NCBI GenBank assembly: GCA_023418915.1
Contig: JAEZYU010000067.1
Coordinates: forward strand, 69,388 to 133,387
DNA: 64,000 nucleotides
Reading direction: 5' to 3'
From: Bacillota bacterium
Lineage (GTDB): Bacteria; Bacillota; Clostridia; Acetivibrionales; DTU013
Shown: positions 41,284-50,325 of the stretch, piece after piece
Numbering within the stretch: the stretch's first letter is position 1
Layout: each line of letters begins with the position of its first letter
Position numbers and translations under genes: made by a program
Notes under the pieces: model-generated
What the model was told of the DNA's origin: nothing
Databases searched by the model: none
What the model saw: only the letters and a program-made list of their open reading frames with translations

Positions 41284-42084
41284 ATGGTTTTAGTCTATAT
41301 CATATTAGTAATAACTGCATTTTATACATATATGGTTTTTGAAACCACATGGCTGCAGGTGGAGAGACTCGATTTTTCCAAGAAAGGGACAGGCCTTCGC
41401 ATCATGCATCTAACGGATCTGCATGTCTATATGACAAGGATTTCTGCAGACCGTATCAGGAAGGAAATAAAGGCAGAAAACCCTGATGTTATTCTCATTA
41501 CAGGTGATTACATAAACAAGCCCGTCCATGCTTCAGAGTTTCTCCGGTATCTGCGTACCTTCTGCAAGGGTTACCGTACCATAATGTGTCTCGGCAACCA
41601 TGATTATAAAGCGTTCGGGTCAAACAAGACCGGTCTTCAGAACTTCATACGTGAAATTGAGGCTCTTAATGTGGAAGTGTTGATAAATGAGACTGTGATC
41701 GTGGAGAAGAATGGGAAAAAGTATAATATAATCGGGATCGATGACCTGCGAAGGGGCAGCCCCGATATGGAAAAAGCCTTAGAAGGCTGCATTCCAGGCG
41801 CTCCCAAAATTTCGATCACACACAACCCCGATCTGGTACTGAGCATCCCGGGGAAAATAGTAGATTATATGTTCACTGGTCATTTCCATGGAGGCCAGAT
41901 TTGGATGCCGTGCAATTTAGAATTTTTCCTGCTGCGTGATGACCAGCTTTGCCGGATGGGCATCAAAAGAGGTCTCAAGCGTGTCAATGATATAAAGGTG
42001 TACCTGAACAGAGGCCTGGGCAATGGCGTTGTCCCGCTGCGTTTCATGTCCCGCCCTGAAATACTGATCTGCACGATACCATAG
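41284..42084 (+). CDS. Membrane-anchored calcineurin-like metallophosphoesterase (YkuE type)
   Basis: ATG 41284 follows TACAGGAGAAGGCATC. The 266-residue product has an N-terminal hydrophobic anchor (residues 2-20), then the five metallophosphoesterase motifs: DLHV in MHLTDLHVYM, ITGDYIN, CLGNHDY, and GHFHGGQIWMP. This layout is that of the YkuE/PA4648 group, related to UDP-2,3-diacylglucosamine hydrolases. Substrate in Firmicutes not certain. It runs towards pgi and the two share a bidirectional terminator. Confidence 0.88.
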   Translation: MVLVYIILVITAFYTYMVFETTWLQVERLDFSKKGTGLRIMHLTDLHVYMTRISADRIRKEIKAENPDVILITGDYINKPVHASEFLRYLRTFCKGYRTIMCLGNHDYKAFGSNKTGLQNFIREIEALNVEVLINETVIVEKNGKKYNIIGIDDLRRGSPDMEKALEGCIPGAPKISITHNPDLVLSIPGKIVDYMFTGHFHGGQIWMPCNLEFFLLRDDQLCRMGIKRGLKRVNDIKVYLNRGLGNGVVPLRFMSRPEILICTIP

Positions 42085-42086
42085 TG

Positions 42087-42180
42087 AAGCAGGGGGAAGC
42101 AGGGGGACGGTTCTGCTGCTTCACCCCTGCTTCAAAGAAAGCAGGAGAACCGTCCCCCTGCTTCCCCCTGCTTATTTTTT
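42087..42180. terminator. Large inverted repeat, bidirectional terminator between convergent genes
   Basis: AAGCAGGGGGAAGCAGGGGG followed by ACGGTTCT is matched by AGAACCGTCCCCCTGC followed by TTCCCCCTGCTT, about 28 bp each, with a smaller GAAGCAGG/CCTGCTTC repeat inside. ATTTTTT follows on the plus strand. It lies between the stops of the metallophosphoesterase gene and pgi and would form a very stable hairpin in both transcripts. Confidence 0.8.
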
Positions 42181-43524
42181 CAGCCGCAGCTCAAGCTTTG
42201 CCTTCTCATCTTCATAGCCCGGCTTACCCAGCAGTGCGAACATATTCTTCTTATAGGCCTCCACACCCGGCTGGTCAAAGGGGTTCACGCCCATCAGATA
42301 GCCGCTGATGCCGCAGGCCTTTTCAAAGAAATAAACTATATTTCCAAACCAGTAACTGTTCATCTCAGGTATGTTTACTATGAGATTGGGCACTCCTCCG
42401 TCTGTGTGGGCAAGGATGGTACCCTGCATTGCCTTCTTGTTGACGTAGTCGATATCCTTTCCTGTGAGGAAGTTCAATCCATCTATGTTATCCTTGTCTT
42501 CCTTAATTACTATATTCTTCTTCGCTTTCTCGACATTCAAAACAGTTTCAAAAATGTTGCGCAGCCCATCCTGTATATACTGTCCCATGGAATGCAGGTC
42601 GGTGGTGAAGTCAACGCCAGCCGGGAATATGCCCTTCTGATCCTTGCCTTCGCTTTCGCCATAAAGCTGCTTCCACCACTCGGTGAAATAATGCATCGAT
42701 GGTTCGTAGTTTACCATTATTTCTGTGGTCTTTCCCTTCCTGTACAGCGTATTCCTTACGGCCGCATACTGATAGCATTCATTTGCCGCAGCATCTGCAT
42801 TATTGTAAAGGTCTGAGGCATCCTCCGCGCCCTTCATCATCTCATCGATATCTATTCCTGCCACAGCTATCGGAAGAAGTCCAACCGGCGTCAAAACCGA
42901 GTATCTACCGCCTACATCATCCGGTATCACAAAGCTCTCATACTCCTGTTCATCCGCCAGCTTTTTAAGAGCACCCTTTGCCTTGTCGGTGGTGGCATAG
43001 ATCCTCTTTGCGGCCTCAGCCTTGCCGTATTTGTTTTCTACATATTCCCGAAATATCCTAAAAGCAAGAGCAGGCTCAGTGGTCGTACCGGATTTGGAAA
43101 TCACATTGACCGAAATATCCTTACCTTTAAGCAGTTCAAACAGCTCTGCGATGTAAGTCGAACTTATACTGTTTCCTACAAAATATATTTCAGGAGTTTT
43201 TCTTTCTGTCTTAGGAAGAAGGTTGTAAAATGAATGCGAAAGCGCTTCTATCGCAGCTCTGGCGCCAAGATAGGAGCCTCCGATGCCTATTACAATGAGA
43301 GCATCCGAGCTTGACCTGATCCTTTCAGCCGCCGCCTTGATCCTGGCAAATTCAGCTTTGTCATAGGCTTTGGGCAAATCTACCCAGCCGGTGAAGTCAT
43401 TTCCCGCACCAGTTTTGTTGTGGAGCATATCATGCGCCGCTCGTATAAATGGGGATAAATTTGATATTTCGTTTTCACTGATAAACGATAATGCATTGGA
43501 ATAGTCCAGACTTAATTTCTTCAT
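42172..43524 (-). CDS. pgi: Glucose-6-phosphate isomerase
   Basis: The 450-residue product, usual length for the short bacterial type, has IGIGGSYLGARAAIEAL, VISKSGTTTEPALAFRIF, DDVGGRYSVLTPVGLLPIAV and QFFE/GVEAYKKNMFALLG-like segments of PGI, including the SIS sugar-isomerase fold with the Ser-Gly-Thr-Thr-Thr loop. It interconverts glucose 6-phosphate and fructose 6-phosphate in glycolysis. ATG 43524 follows TAGGAGGCACCATAT. It is a single gene. Confidence 0.96.
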   Translation of the reverse strand: MKKLSLDYSNALSFISENEISNLSPFIRAAHDMLHNKTGAGNDFTGWVDLPKAYDKAEFARIKAAAERIRSSSDALIVIGIGGSYLGARAAIEALSHSFYNLLPKTERKTPEIYFVGNSISSTYIAELFELLKGKDISVNVISKSGTTTEPALAFRIFREYVENKYGKAEAAKRIYATTDKAKGALKKLADEQEYESFVIPDDVGGRYSVLTPVGLLPIAVAGIDIDEMMKGAEDASDLYNNADAAANECYQYAAVRNTLYRKGKTTEIMVNYEPSMHYFTEWWKQLYGESEGKDQKGIFPAGVDFTTDLHSMGQYIQDGLRNIFETVLNVEKAKKNIVIKEDKDNIDGLNFLTGKDIDYVNKKAMQGTILAHTDGGVPNLIVNIPEMNSYWFGNIVYFFEKACGISGYLMGVNPFDQPGVEAYKKNMFALLGKPGYEDEKAKLELRLKK

Positions 43525-43814
43525 ATATGGTGCCTCCTATATGTTAAGATTCATTACTTTCCTATAACATTCTTCCCCTGCAATTTCTCACATATTATAA
43601 CAAATTGTTAAATTTTAAGCAATAATTGCTTCACCGCACAGTAATATACATCCACATATGCGCTAATCCGGCGATGTTCCGCTAAAACTAAAAAGCATCT
43701 GAATACTTTATGTCATGCTATGAATAATCTTACAGCTTAATATTTATCAAATCGCAAAAAATATAATCGGGCAGTAAAATAATAATCGTCATATGACAGA
43801 AACGAGGTGATCCT

Positions 43815-44039
43815 ATGTCAAGCCCGAAAACTCCGTTGGTCCCTAATTCAAGAGAGGCGCTGACCAGATTCAAGATAGAGTGCGCAAAGGAAATAGGTCA
43901 CGAGCAGTTCGTAAAGGAGAACAACGACCATTACAAGGGCGACCTTACCGCCGCACAGAACGGCCATGAGGGAGGCCCCATCGGTGGGCAGATGGTCAAG
44001 AGGATGATCGAATTCGCTGAACAAAATCTGATGAAATAA
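43815..44039 (+). CDS. Alpha/beta-type small acid-soluble spore protein
   Basis: The 74-residue protein has NSREALTRFKIECAKEIGHE and YKGDLTAAQNG-HEGGPIGGQMVKRMIEF, the two conserved blocks of alpha/beta-type SASP: the germination-protease region and the DNA-binding GG-MVKKMIE block. These proteins coat and protect DNA in the dormant spore. It differs from the major SASPs by a short insertion before GGQMVK. ATG 43815 follows AACGAGGTGATCCT. It shows that the organism forms endospores. Confidence 0.9.
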   Translation: MSSPKTPLVPNSREALTRFKIECAKEIGHEQFVKENNDHYKGDLTAAQNGHEGGPIGGQMVKRMIEFAEQNLMK

Positions 44040-44139
44040 CTCTGTGATCATAGGAGACGGGAGTATGGTTCGATTTTCTAATACAGCGTTCTTTGCTGAA
44101 CCTCCCGCCCCTTACATAAGAAACCTTGAGCATAGGCCT

Positions 44140-44245
44140 TTCACAGGGATATGCGCAGACCCTTCATGGAATGGGCACAAGCCTTTACGATACATGCGCA
44201 GACCCTTCATGGGACAGGCATAAGCCTTACATGGGGACAGACACA
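44140..44245. repeat. Imperfect tandem repeat of about 50 bp
   Basis: ATGCGCAGACCCTTCATGG and the following GGGCACAAGCC/GGACAGGCATAAGCC occur twice, with a partial third copy. It fills the spacer between the convergent SASP and pheT genes; no terminator is obvious there. Confidence 0.6.
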
Positions 44246-44283
44246 GGCGTTCGCCCATGTCACGCTCCCCAATCTCAGTAAAA

Positions 44284-46674
44284 CTAAACTCTTAGCTGCG
44301 CACCTATTTTTTCAGACAGCGCAGCTATTATTTTGTTCATAGCTTTACCGACCTCTTCGTCGGTCAGTGTCCTGTCGGAAGCTCTGAACATGATACTGTA
44401 GGCCACGCTCTTCTTGCCTTCCGGTACCTGTTTTCCCTTGTATACATCAAACAGCCTGGCCTCTTCAAATATCTTGCCGGCCTCAGATGTAATGATCTGT
44501 TCTATTTGTTTGACCGGAATGTCATCATCCACAAGCACGGCAATGTCTCTTGCCACAGCCGGGAATTTCGGCAGCGGCTTGTACTCCGGCATCAGTGAAG
44601 TGCTCCTGACCAGCGGCTCTATGTCTATAATTGCAGCATAGTTTCTTTGAGCTGCTTCAAATTTCTCCGCCACAGCAGGGTGTATCTCGCCCAGGATACC
44701 ACAGCATTTTCCGTTGACTAACAATCTTGCAGTCCTGCCGGGATGGAATGTCAGATCGTCTTTTACAGGCTCAAGCATATAGCGCTTTATGCCCAATGAT
44801 GTCATCAGCTCTTCAACCACACCTGAAAGGTCGTAAAAATCCACATTACCATACATTCCGATGGTCAATACCGGTTTTTCCTCAGGCAGTTCAGTCAGCG
44901 GCAGGCTCTTGGGCAGATATACATACGATATCTCAAAAAGCCTCGCCTCCTCAACCCTTCTGTTGTAATTAACAGCAAGGACCTTCATCATATCGGGAAG
45001 TGTTGTTGTCCTCATTATACTGTAATCCTCGCCCAACGGGTTCGATATGACAATGGCCTTTCTTAGTTCACTGTCGCTGGGCAGGTTTATCATATCAAGC
45101 ACCTTCGGACTGGTGAACGAATAGGTATATATCTCCGACAGACCGCAGGAGAGCATCGTGCGTCCGATTATATCAACGATCTTCTGTTTCGCTGTCTTTC
45201 CTCCGACCGTAGCTGCTTTGCCTTCAAGAAGCGTAGCTCTTATATTGTTGTAATCATAGAACCTTGCGATTTCCTCGGCAAGATCAGCCTCGCATTCCAG
45301 GTCAGGCCTGAAAGTTGGCGCAGTTGCCGTCCCTGCCGTTTCATCCACCTCTATTTCAAGGCGCCTAAATATTGCAAGCATAATATCTATGCTGATGTCA
45401 GTTCCTAGCAGAGCGTTGATACGATCCCGATCAAAGCTAATAACCCTTTTTTCTGCTTTCCTGGGGTAACAGTCAATAATACCCTTACGCACAGTCCCTG
45501 CACCCAACTCTTCCACCAATTGTACCGCTCTGTTGATGGCATTTATGACATTCTCGGGATCGAGACCTTTTTCGAAGCGTCCTGATGCCTCCGTCCTCAT
45601 ACCCAGCTTCTTTGCTGTCAGACGCACAGATATTCCTTCGAAGGTCGCAGACTCGAAAAGTATGGTTTTCGTTTCAGGAGTGATCTCACTGTTTTCTCCG
45701 CCCATGACACCGGCCACGGCTACCGGCCTCTCTGCATCGGCAATAACGAGCATGGATGTATCGAGCTCTCTGTCCTGTCCATCCAGTGTACGCATCGTCT
45801 CTCCTGCTTCGGCTCTCCTGACGATGATACTGGGGCCTTTCAGATTTTCAAGATCGAACGCATGCATAGGCTGGCCATATTCGAGCATGACATAGTTTGT
45901 AATATCAACAATGTTGTTGATCGGCCTGACGCCGGCAGCCTTCAGCCTCTCCTGCATCCAGTGCGGAGAAGGTCCGATATTTACATTTTCCACGATCCTC
46001 GCCGCATAACGCGAGCAAAGCTCGGGAGCTTTGATTTCAACCGATGCCATGCCGTCTATCGGTCCCGCAAGCTCCTTCACAGCTATATCAGGTATGCTGA
46101 AGGGAGTCCCGAAGGTAGCGGCAGATTCTCTTGCCAGACCGATGATGCTGAAGCAGTCAGGCCTGTTCGATGTAATCTCGAACTCCACGACAGTGTCGTT
46201 CATTCCAAGGTACTCCTTTATATCGGTCCCCGGAGCAGGGTCGCCTTCGAGAATGAATATTCCGTCCTCGACTGCATTGGGGTATTCCTCCTTTGTTACG
46301 CCAAGCTCCGAAATAGAACACATCATGCCATTGGACTCTATGCCGCGAAGCTTTCCCTTCTTTATTTTCTTTCCTCCGGGCAGGCTTGACCCGTCGAGAG
46401 CTACAGGGATAAGGTCATTTACCTTTATGTTTGTAGCCCCGGTGACTATCTGTATAGTTTCGCTGCCCGTATCGACCTGGGTGACCAGCAGCCGGTCTGC
46501 ATCTGGATGCTTTTCTATCGAAAGAATCCTTGCTACTACTACCCTGTCTATCTCAGCCCCAAGCACCTCCCATCCTTCTACCTTCGAACCCGACATAGTC
46601 AGTGCATCGGCGTACTCCTTCGGGCTTGCATTTATATCAGTATAATCCTTTAACCATTTCAACGGCAGTTTCAT
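44284..46674 (-). CDS. pheT: Phenylalanine--tRNA ligase beta subunit
   Basis: The 796-residue product has the expected order: MKLPLKWLKDYTDINASPKE start, EMAP-like tRNA-binding domain (residues about 40-155), B3/B4 editing domain with EYGQPMHAFDLENLKG, B5 domain, a catalytic-core-like module and the C-terminal ferredoxin-fold anticodon-binding domain ending EKIGAQLRV. It forms the alpha2-beta2 enzyme with PheS and charges tRNA-Phe, with editing of Tyr-tRNA-Phe. It follows pheS by about 100 nt in the same T-box-controlled operon. Confidence 0.97.
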   Translation of the reverse strand: MKLPLKWLKDYTDINASPKEYADALTMSGSKVEGWEVLGAEIDRVVVARILSIEKHPDADRLLVTQVDTGSETIQIVTGATNIKVNDLIPVALDGSSLPGGKKIKKGKLRGIESNGMMCSISELGVTKEEYPNAVEDGIFILEGDPAPGTDIKEYLGMNDTVVEFEITSNRPDCFSIIGLARESAATFGTPFSIPDIAVKELAGPIDGMASVEIKAPELCSRYAARIVENVNIGPSPHWMQERLKAAGVRPINNIVDITNYVMLEYGQPMHAFDLENLKGPSIIVRRAEAGETMRTLDGQDRELDTSMLVIADAERPVAVAGVMGGENSEITPETKTILFESATFEGISVRLTAKKLGMRTEASGRFEKGLDPENVINAINRAVQLVEELGAGTVRKGIIDCYPRKAEKRVISFDRDRINALLGTDISIDIMLAIFRRLEIEVDETAGTATAPTFRPDLECEADLAEEIARFYDYNNIRATLLEGKAATVGGKTAKQKIVDIIGRTMLSCGLSEIYTYSFTSPKVLDMINLPSDSELRKAIVISNPLGEDYSIMRTTTLPDMMKVLAVNYNRRVEEARLFEISYVYLPKSLPLTELPEEKPVLTIGMYGNVDFYDLSGVVEELMTSLGIKRYMLEPVKDDLTFHPGRTARLLVNGKCCGILGEIHPAVAEKFEAAQRNYAAIIDIEPLVRSTSLMPEYKPLPKFPAVARDIAVLVDDDIPVKQIEQIITSEAGKIFEEARLFDVYKGKQVPEGKKSVAYSIMFRASDRTLTDEEVGKAMNKIIAALSEKIGAQLRV

Positions 46675-46774
46675 TTCACCAATCTCCTTCCCTTACGTAT
46701 GGAATCTGCATTGTACAATATGATCGCTCTCCCGTCTGCCGGTACAGCTGTCGGGGATACGCTTGATCTGCGGC

Positions 46775-47794
46775 CTAAAACTGCTTAAGAAAACGCATAT
46801 CGTTCTCATACAGCAGCCTCATGTCATCAATATTGAATCTTCCCATAGCGGTCCTTTCAACTCCCAGCCCGAACGCAAATCCGCTGTATTCCTTCGGGTC
46901 TATGCCGCAGTTCTGCAGTACCTTTGGGTGTACCATGCCTGCTCCAAGTATCTCGATCCATCCTTCGTTCTTGCAGATCCTGCAGCCTTTGCCGCCGCAT
47001 GACCAGCATGACACATCGACCTCCGCACTGGGTTCGGTGAACTGGAAATGATGAGGCCTGAGCCTGATCTTTGTATCCTTGCCGAACAGGTTTTTTGCAA
47101 ACAGCTGCAGAGTTCCGATCAGATCGCCCATCGTCACCCCTCGGTCCACTACCAGACCTTCCACCTGAATGAATATGGGAGAATGGGTAGCATCTACAGC
47201 ATCCGATCTGTAAACCCTTCCAGGGCATATTATCTTGATCGGCGGCTTCTTCTTTTCCATCACTCTGATCTGCACCGGCGAGGTCTGGCTTCTGAGCAGA
47301 AAATCGTCGTTTATATAAAATGTATCCTGCGCATCTCTTGCCGGGTGTCCCGCAGGGATGTTAAGCGCCTCAAAGTTGTAATAATCCAGTTCTACCTCCG
47401 GCCCTTCCGCTATCTCATAGCCAAGTGCGATGAATACATCCTTGATCTCATCAAGAACGATGCTCAACGGATGCTTCCTCCCGATAAAACGGCGCTTGCC
47501 TGGTATCGTAACATCGATAGCCTCTTTTTCAAGCTTAAGCTGACGCTCCTTTTCCTGCAAGCTTCTTGTAGTCTCCTCCAGCTTATCTTCTATGGAACTT
47601 CTCACATCGTTTGCAAGCTGGCCAATCACAGGCCTTTCTTCGGGCGTAAGTCCACCCATTCCTCTCAGAACGGCGGTAAGCTCTCCCTTTTTGCCAAGAT
47701 ACTTAAGACGGATGCTTTCCAGCTCCGCCAAGGATCCGGCTTCACTCAACTTCTTTTCAGCTTCCAGCTTTATGTTGTTCAACTGTTCCCGCAT
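46775..47794 (-). CDS. pheS: Phenylalanine--tRNA ligase alpha subunit
   Basis: ATG 47794 follows AAAAGGAGGAAGCGCA; the frame is open upstream only because it runs through the T-box leader. The 339-residue product starts MREQLNNIKLEAEKKLSEAG (coiled-coil tRNA-binding arm) and has class II motifs: TSPVQIRVM, FTEPSAEVDVSC with the usual CWSCGGKGCRICKNEGW, and GLGVERTAMGRFNIDD. It is the catalytic subunit for Phe activation. Usual gene order pheS-pheT. Confidence 0.97.
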   Translation of the reverse strand: MREQLNNIKLEAEKKLSEAGSLAELESIRLKYLGKKGELTAVLRGMGGLTPEERPVIGQLANDVRSSIEDKLEETTRSLQEKERQLKLEKEAIDVTIPGKRRFIGRKHPLSIVLDEIKDVFIALGYEIAEGPEVELDYYNFEALNIPAGHPARDAQDTFYINDDFLLRSQTSPVQIRVMEKKKPPIKIICPGRVYRSDAVDATHSPIFIQVEGLVVDRGVTMGDLIGTLQLFAKNLFGKDTKIRLRPHHFQFTEPSAEVDVSCWSCGGKGCRICKNEGWIEILGAGMVHPKVLQNCGIDPKEYSGFAFGLGVERTAMGRFNIDDMRLLYENDMRFLKQF

Positions 47795-47903
47795 TGCGCT
47801 TCCTCCTTTTGTTATTATAGGATACGGCGGCAGCCGATTTCGATTCACCTTCTTGATAAAGCGGTTATCGGACTGTGTCCGGATCCATGAGCGATGCAAA
47901 ATT

Positions 47904-48300
47904 GAAAAGCCTCCGTCCCCATAAAAGGGACGAAGGCTGTAACTTCGCGGTACCACCCAGATTTCCGTCAAACGGACTCTCAATACAACTTCCTTCACTT
48001 TCATACACCGCCCATTAGTATATGCATTGATCGGGCTTGTGTGTAGATCCGGTAAATTGCGCCCTGTGTGTTAACGATCAGGCACCGGCATCTCCTACTA
48101 TGTCCTGCCGACTGTAACGGTCATACGCCTGATCGATTTTGTTGAAGGCATCGATTAAGGCATTTCCCGCCCGGCAGTCTGGACTATTTTCAGGATGCAG
48201 CTCCAGAGGGAACTTCGCCGGTGTGCACATTGGTGCTGCTTTCAGCCAAGGGCAGCTCCTCTCTTTAAAGTCCGTTCCGGTTACTTTTCTCTTTCATTGC
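47904..48300 (-). promoter_or_regulatory. T-box leader (tRNA-Phe sensing) upstream of pheS
   Basis: On the minus strand the T-box core GGGTGGTACCGCG (47946-47958) precedes a terminator GCCTTCGTCCC...GGGACGGAGGC-TTTT (47904-47938). Upstream is a long structured leader with GAAGTTCCCTC, where TTC (48210-48212) is a plausible phenylalanine specifier codon. Uncharged tRNA-Phe would stabilise the antiterminator and switch on pheST. Confidence 0.92.
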
Positions 48301-48331
48301 TTTTTCATAGCTTTATTTAATATTGCATAAT

Positions 48332-48361
48332 ATTATACTACAATAATGGTATTATATACAA
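48332..48361 (-). promoter_or_regulatory. Promoter of the T-box-pheST operon
   Basis: TTGTAT and TATAAT on the minus strand are separated by 18 nt, placing the start of transcription near 48325, just ahead of the T-box leader. Confidence 0.6.
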
Positions 48362-48537
48362 TATGCAATTTTAATAAAAGGCTTTTGCGATGTAACCTGT
48401 GATTTAATTGTGATGTAACCTTAGTATAATTCGGCCTCACAATATAGCGGCGGATTACTATGGATACCCCCGGTGTACGGTTCTGCGGAACTTAATACAT
48501 GGAACATCGCAAAATGCCCAATCAAGGAGTGATTCCA

Positions 48538-48801
48538 TTGGCTGAATTTTGTGAATGCGGTTCGCTGATAGTAGACGGCCGCTGCTCAAACAAAAAGTGC
48601 GCCCTTAGAGGAAGCGACACTGCTGTTTCTCCAAAAAGGAAAGCTGCGGGTACAAAAACATCCGGAAGAAGCACAACCGGGAAAAATACTGCTAAGGCAG
48701 CCGCCCCGAAAAAAGCAAATCCAAGAAGAGCATCCAGGGTCATAACCTATAACCTGTATGACTTAAAAAAAGACGATCCCGGAAAGGATACAGAGTCGTG
48801 A
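48538..48801 (+). CDS. Small basic protein with N-terminal four-cysteine zinc-finger-like motif
   Basis: TTG 48538 has AAGGAG eight nt upstream and is the likely start; an ATG at 48499 in frame has no site. The 87-residue product begins LAEFCECGSLIVDGRCSNKK with a following Cys (pattern C-x-C...C-x4-C), then a Lys/Ala/Thr/Gly-rich tail (KAAAPKKANPRRASR) and a C-terminal ITYNLYDLKKDD. It probably binds zinc and nucleic acid. No known family recognised. The next gene is convergent. Confidence 0.6.
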   Translation: MAEFCECGSLIVDGRCSNKKCALRGSDTAVSPKRKAAGTKTSGRSTTGKNTAKAAAPKKANPRRASRVITYNLYDLKKDDPGKDTES

Positions 48802-48846
48802 AGGCAAGTAGTGTCAAAGAGGGTCATAGAGCCTGAGCCTGATCAT

Positions 48847-49206
48847 TCAGGCTTTTCCCGACCTTGACACACGTTCTCTGCCGCTGTTCTCATTCATGGC
48901 CGTTCCTAAGTCTACAGATCTTGCCGCGGATCTGTCTCTGAAAATACTGCCCGATTCGCCCTGACCTGCAAAAGGGATCTCTATCCTATCAGATGCTGCA
49001 GCCTTTTCTTTCACATGATCCCCTGCCATAAACATATCCAGCTCCAGCTGATTTCTGGCACGGATCTCTTCCTTACGGACATCAGCCTCAAGCTTCAGCT
49101 TCTCGATCTCGATCTTGTATTTCGTCAGCTTGTTGATGATGAACGGACACATGAGAACAAGTGCAAAACCTATAGTGCCCAAGGCTATTATTAATGACTC
49201 CTGCAT
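48847..49206 (-). CDS. Small membrane protein with coiled coil
   Basis: The 119-residue product has one N-terminal span (LIIALGTIGFALVLMCPFII), then a charged coiled coil KYKIEIEKLKLEADVRKEEI and a Ser/Arg-rich, probably disordered tail. ATG 49206 follows ACCGGAGGTAAGTC. General layout like phage-shock PspB-type or YtxH-type proteins, but I do not assign it to a family. Confidence 0.6.
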   Translation of the reverse strand: MQESLIIALGTIGFALVLMCPFIINKLTKYKIEIEKLKLEADVRKEEIRARNQLELDMFMAGDHVKEKAAASDRIEIPFAGQGESGSIFRDRSAARSVDLGTAMNENSGRERVSRSGKA

Positions 49207-49443
49207 GACTTACCTCCGGTTTTTACCAATCTGTATATGTACCTGTCATATCATTGACATATCTTTTTGTTATTTATCATTATATAGCCAAAATATACAA
49301 ACGTAAATATGCGTATCATATGTTCAGCTTATGATATTTGCAATACCATGCAACCCTGGTTTATAATTAATTTGCTGACAACATAAAAAAATAGGACTCT
49401 TGAACGATCTAGTTATGTAATATTTCATGATGCGGAGGTTATT

Positions 49444-50262
49444 ATGAACAGTAAAATAAAAGGTCTTATAACCGGTTTTATATTGCCTGTAATTGTGATT
49501 ATTGCCGCCACAATAATAAATAAATGGCTGGGCATCGCAGCACTTCTGATTTATGTGCTGATACTAGCCTATGGCTCCAGAGCAATGATCTTTACGATAA
49601 TCGGCTCCAGAAACTATACTCTTGGCAAACTGGAGGAAGCTACAAAGTGGTTTGGCAAAGCATATGCTACAAAGCACGCAAGTGTGAGGACCTCCGTATC
49701 ATATGCATACCTACTGCTCAAGAACAGGGAACTGCAAAAAGCCGAGGAAATATTGAACAGGATCATGAAGGACAACTCACAAAGCCAGGACATTTCCTAT
49801 ATCAAGTCTATCATGACTCTGGTAATGTGGAAAAAGGGCGATTTAGATCAGGCTGTTGACATACTCGAGGAAGTGATTAAAACATATAAAACCACATCCA
49901 TATATGGAAGCCTGGGCTATATGCTCATACTGAAGGGCGACCTTGAAAAAGCACTTCAATTCAACCTGGAAGCCTTCGACTACAACTCATCTGACAACAT
50001 AATAAATGATAATCTCGGTCAAAATTACTACCTGCTGGGCATGTATGACAAGGCAAATGAAATATACGAAAAACTGTTGTCCAAAGCGCCGTCATTCCCG
50101 GAGCCCTACTATAATTTCGGGCTTGTACTGGAGAAGCTGGGCAATAGAGATAAGGCGCTGGAAATGATAAGGAAAGCGCTGGATCACAAATTTACCTATC
50201 TCAGCACAATCACAAGAGAAGAGGTGGATTCCGCCATAAAACGTCTCGAAAGCACGGACTGA
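49444..50262 (+). CDS. TPR-repeat protein with two N-terminal membrane spans
   Basis: ATG 49444 follows GATGCGGAGGTTATT. The 272-residue product has two close spans (residues about 9-27 and 31-50), then at least five tetratricopeptide repeats: YTLGKLEEATKWFGKAYATK, QKAEEILNRIMKDN, DLDQAVDILEEVIK, GDLEKALQFNLEAFDYN, YDKANEIYEKLL and GNRDKALEMIRKAL. The TPR part would face the cytoplasm as a protein-binding scaffold. Single gene; partner unknown. Confidence 0.82.
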   Translation: MNSKIKGLITGFILPVIVIIAATIINKWLGIAALLIYVLILAYGSRAMIFTIIGSRNYTLGKLEEATKWFGKAYATKHASVRTSVSYAYLLLKNRELQKAEEILNRIMKDNSQSQDISYIKSIMTLVMWKKGDLDQAVDILEEVIKTYKTTSIYGSLGYMLILKGDLEKALQFNLEAFDYNSSDNIINDNLGQNYYLLGMYDKANEIYEKLLSKAPSFPEPYYNFGLVLEKLGNRDKALEMIRKALDHKFTYLSTITREEVDSAIKRLESTD

Positions 50263-50325
50263 TGTAATAAGGGAGCAATAATACGATTACCCTTGTATAG
50301 ATCATCCCTCAAGCAATCGCTGATC

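Noticed and set aside
46031..46645. 204-codon plus-strand frame opposite pheT
   Set aside because: Complement of a clear pheT gene.
47048..47890. 280-codon plus-strand frame opposite pheS
   Set aside because: Complement of a clear pheS gene.
47795..48004. N-terminal extension of PheS
   Set aside because: The upstream codons are the T-box leader; the conserved PheS start and ribosome site are at 47794.
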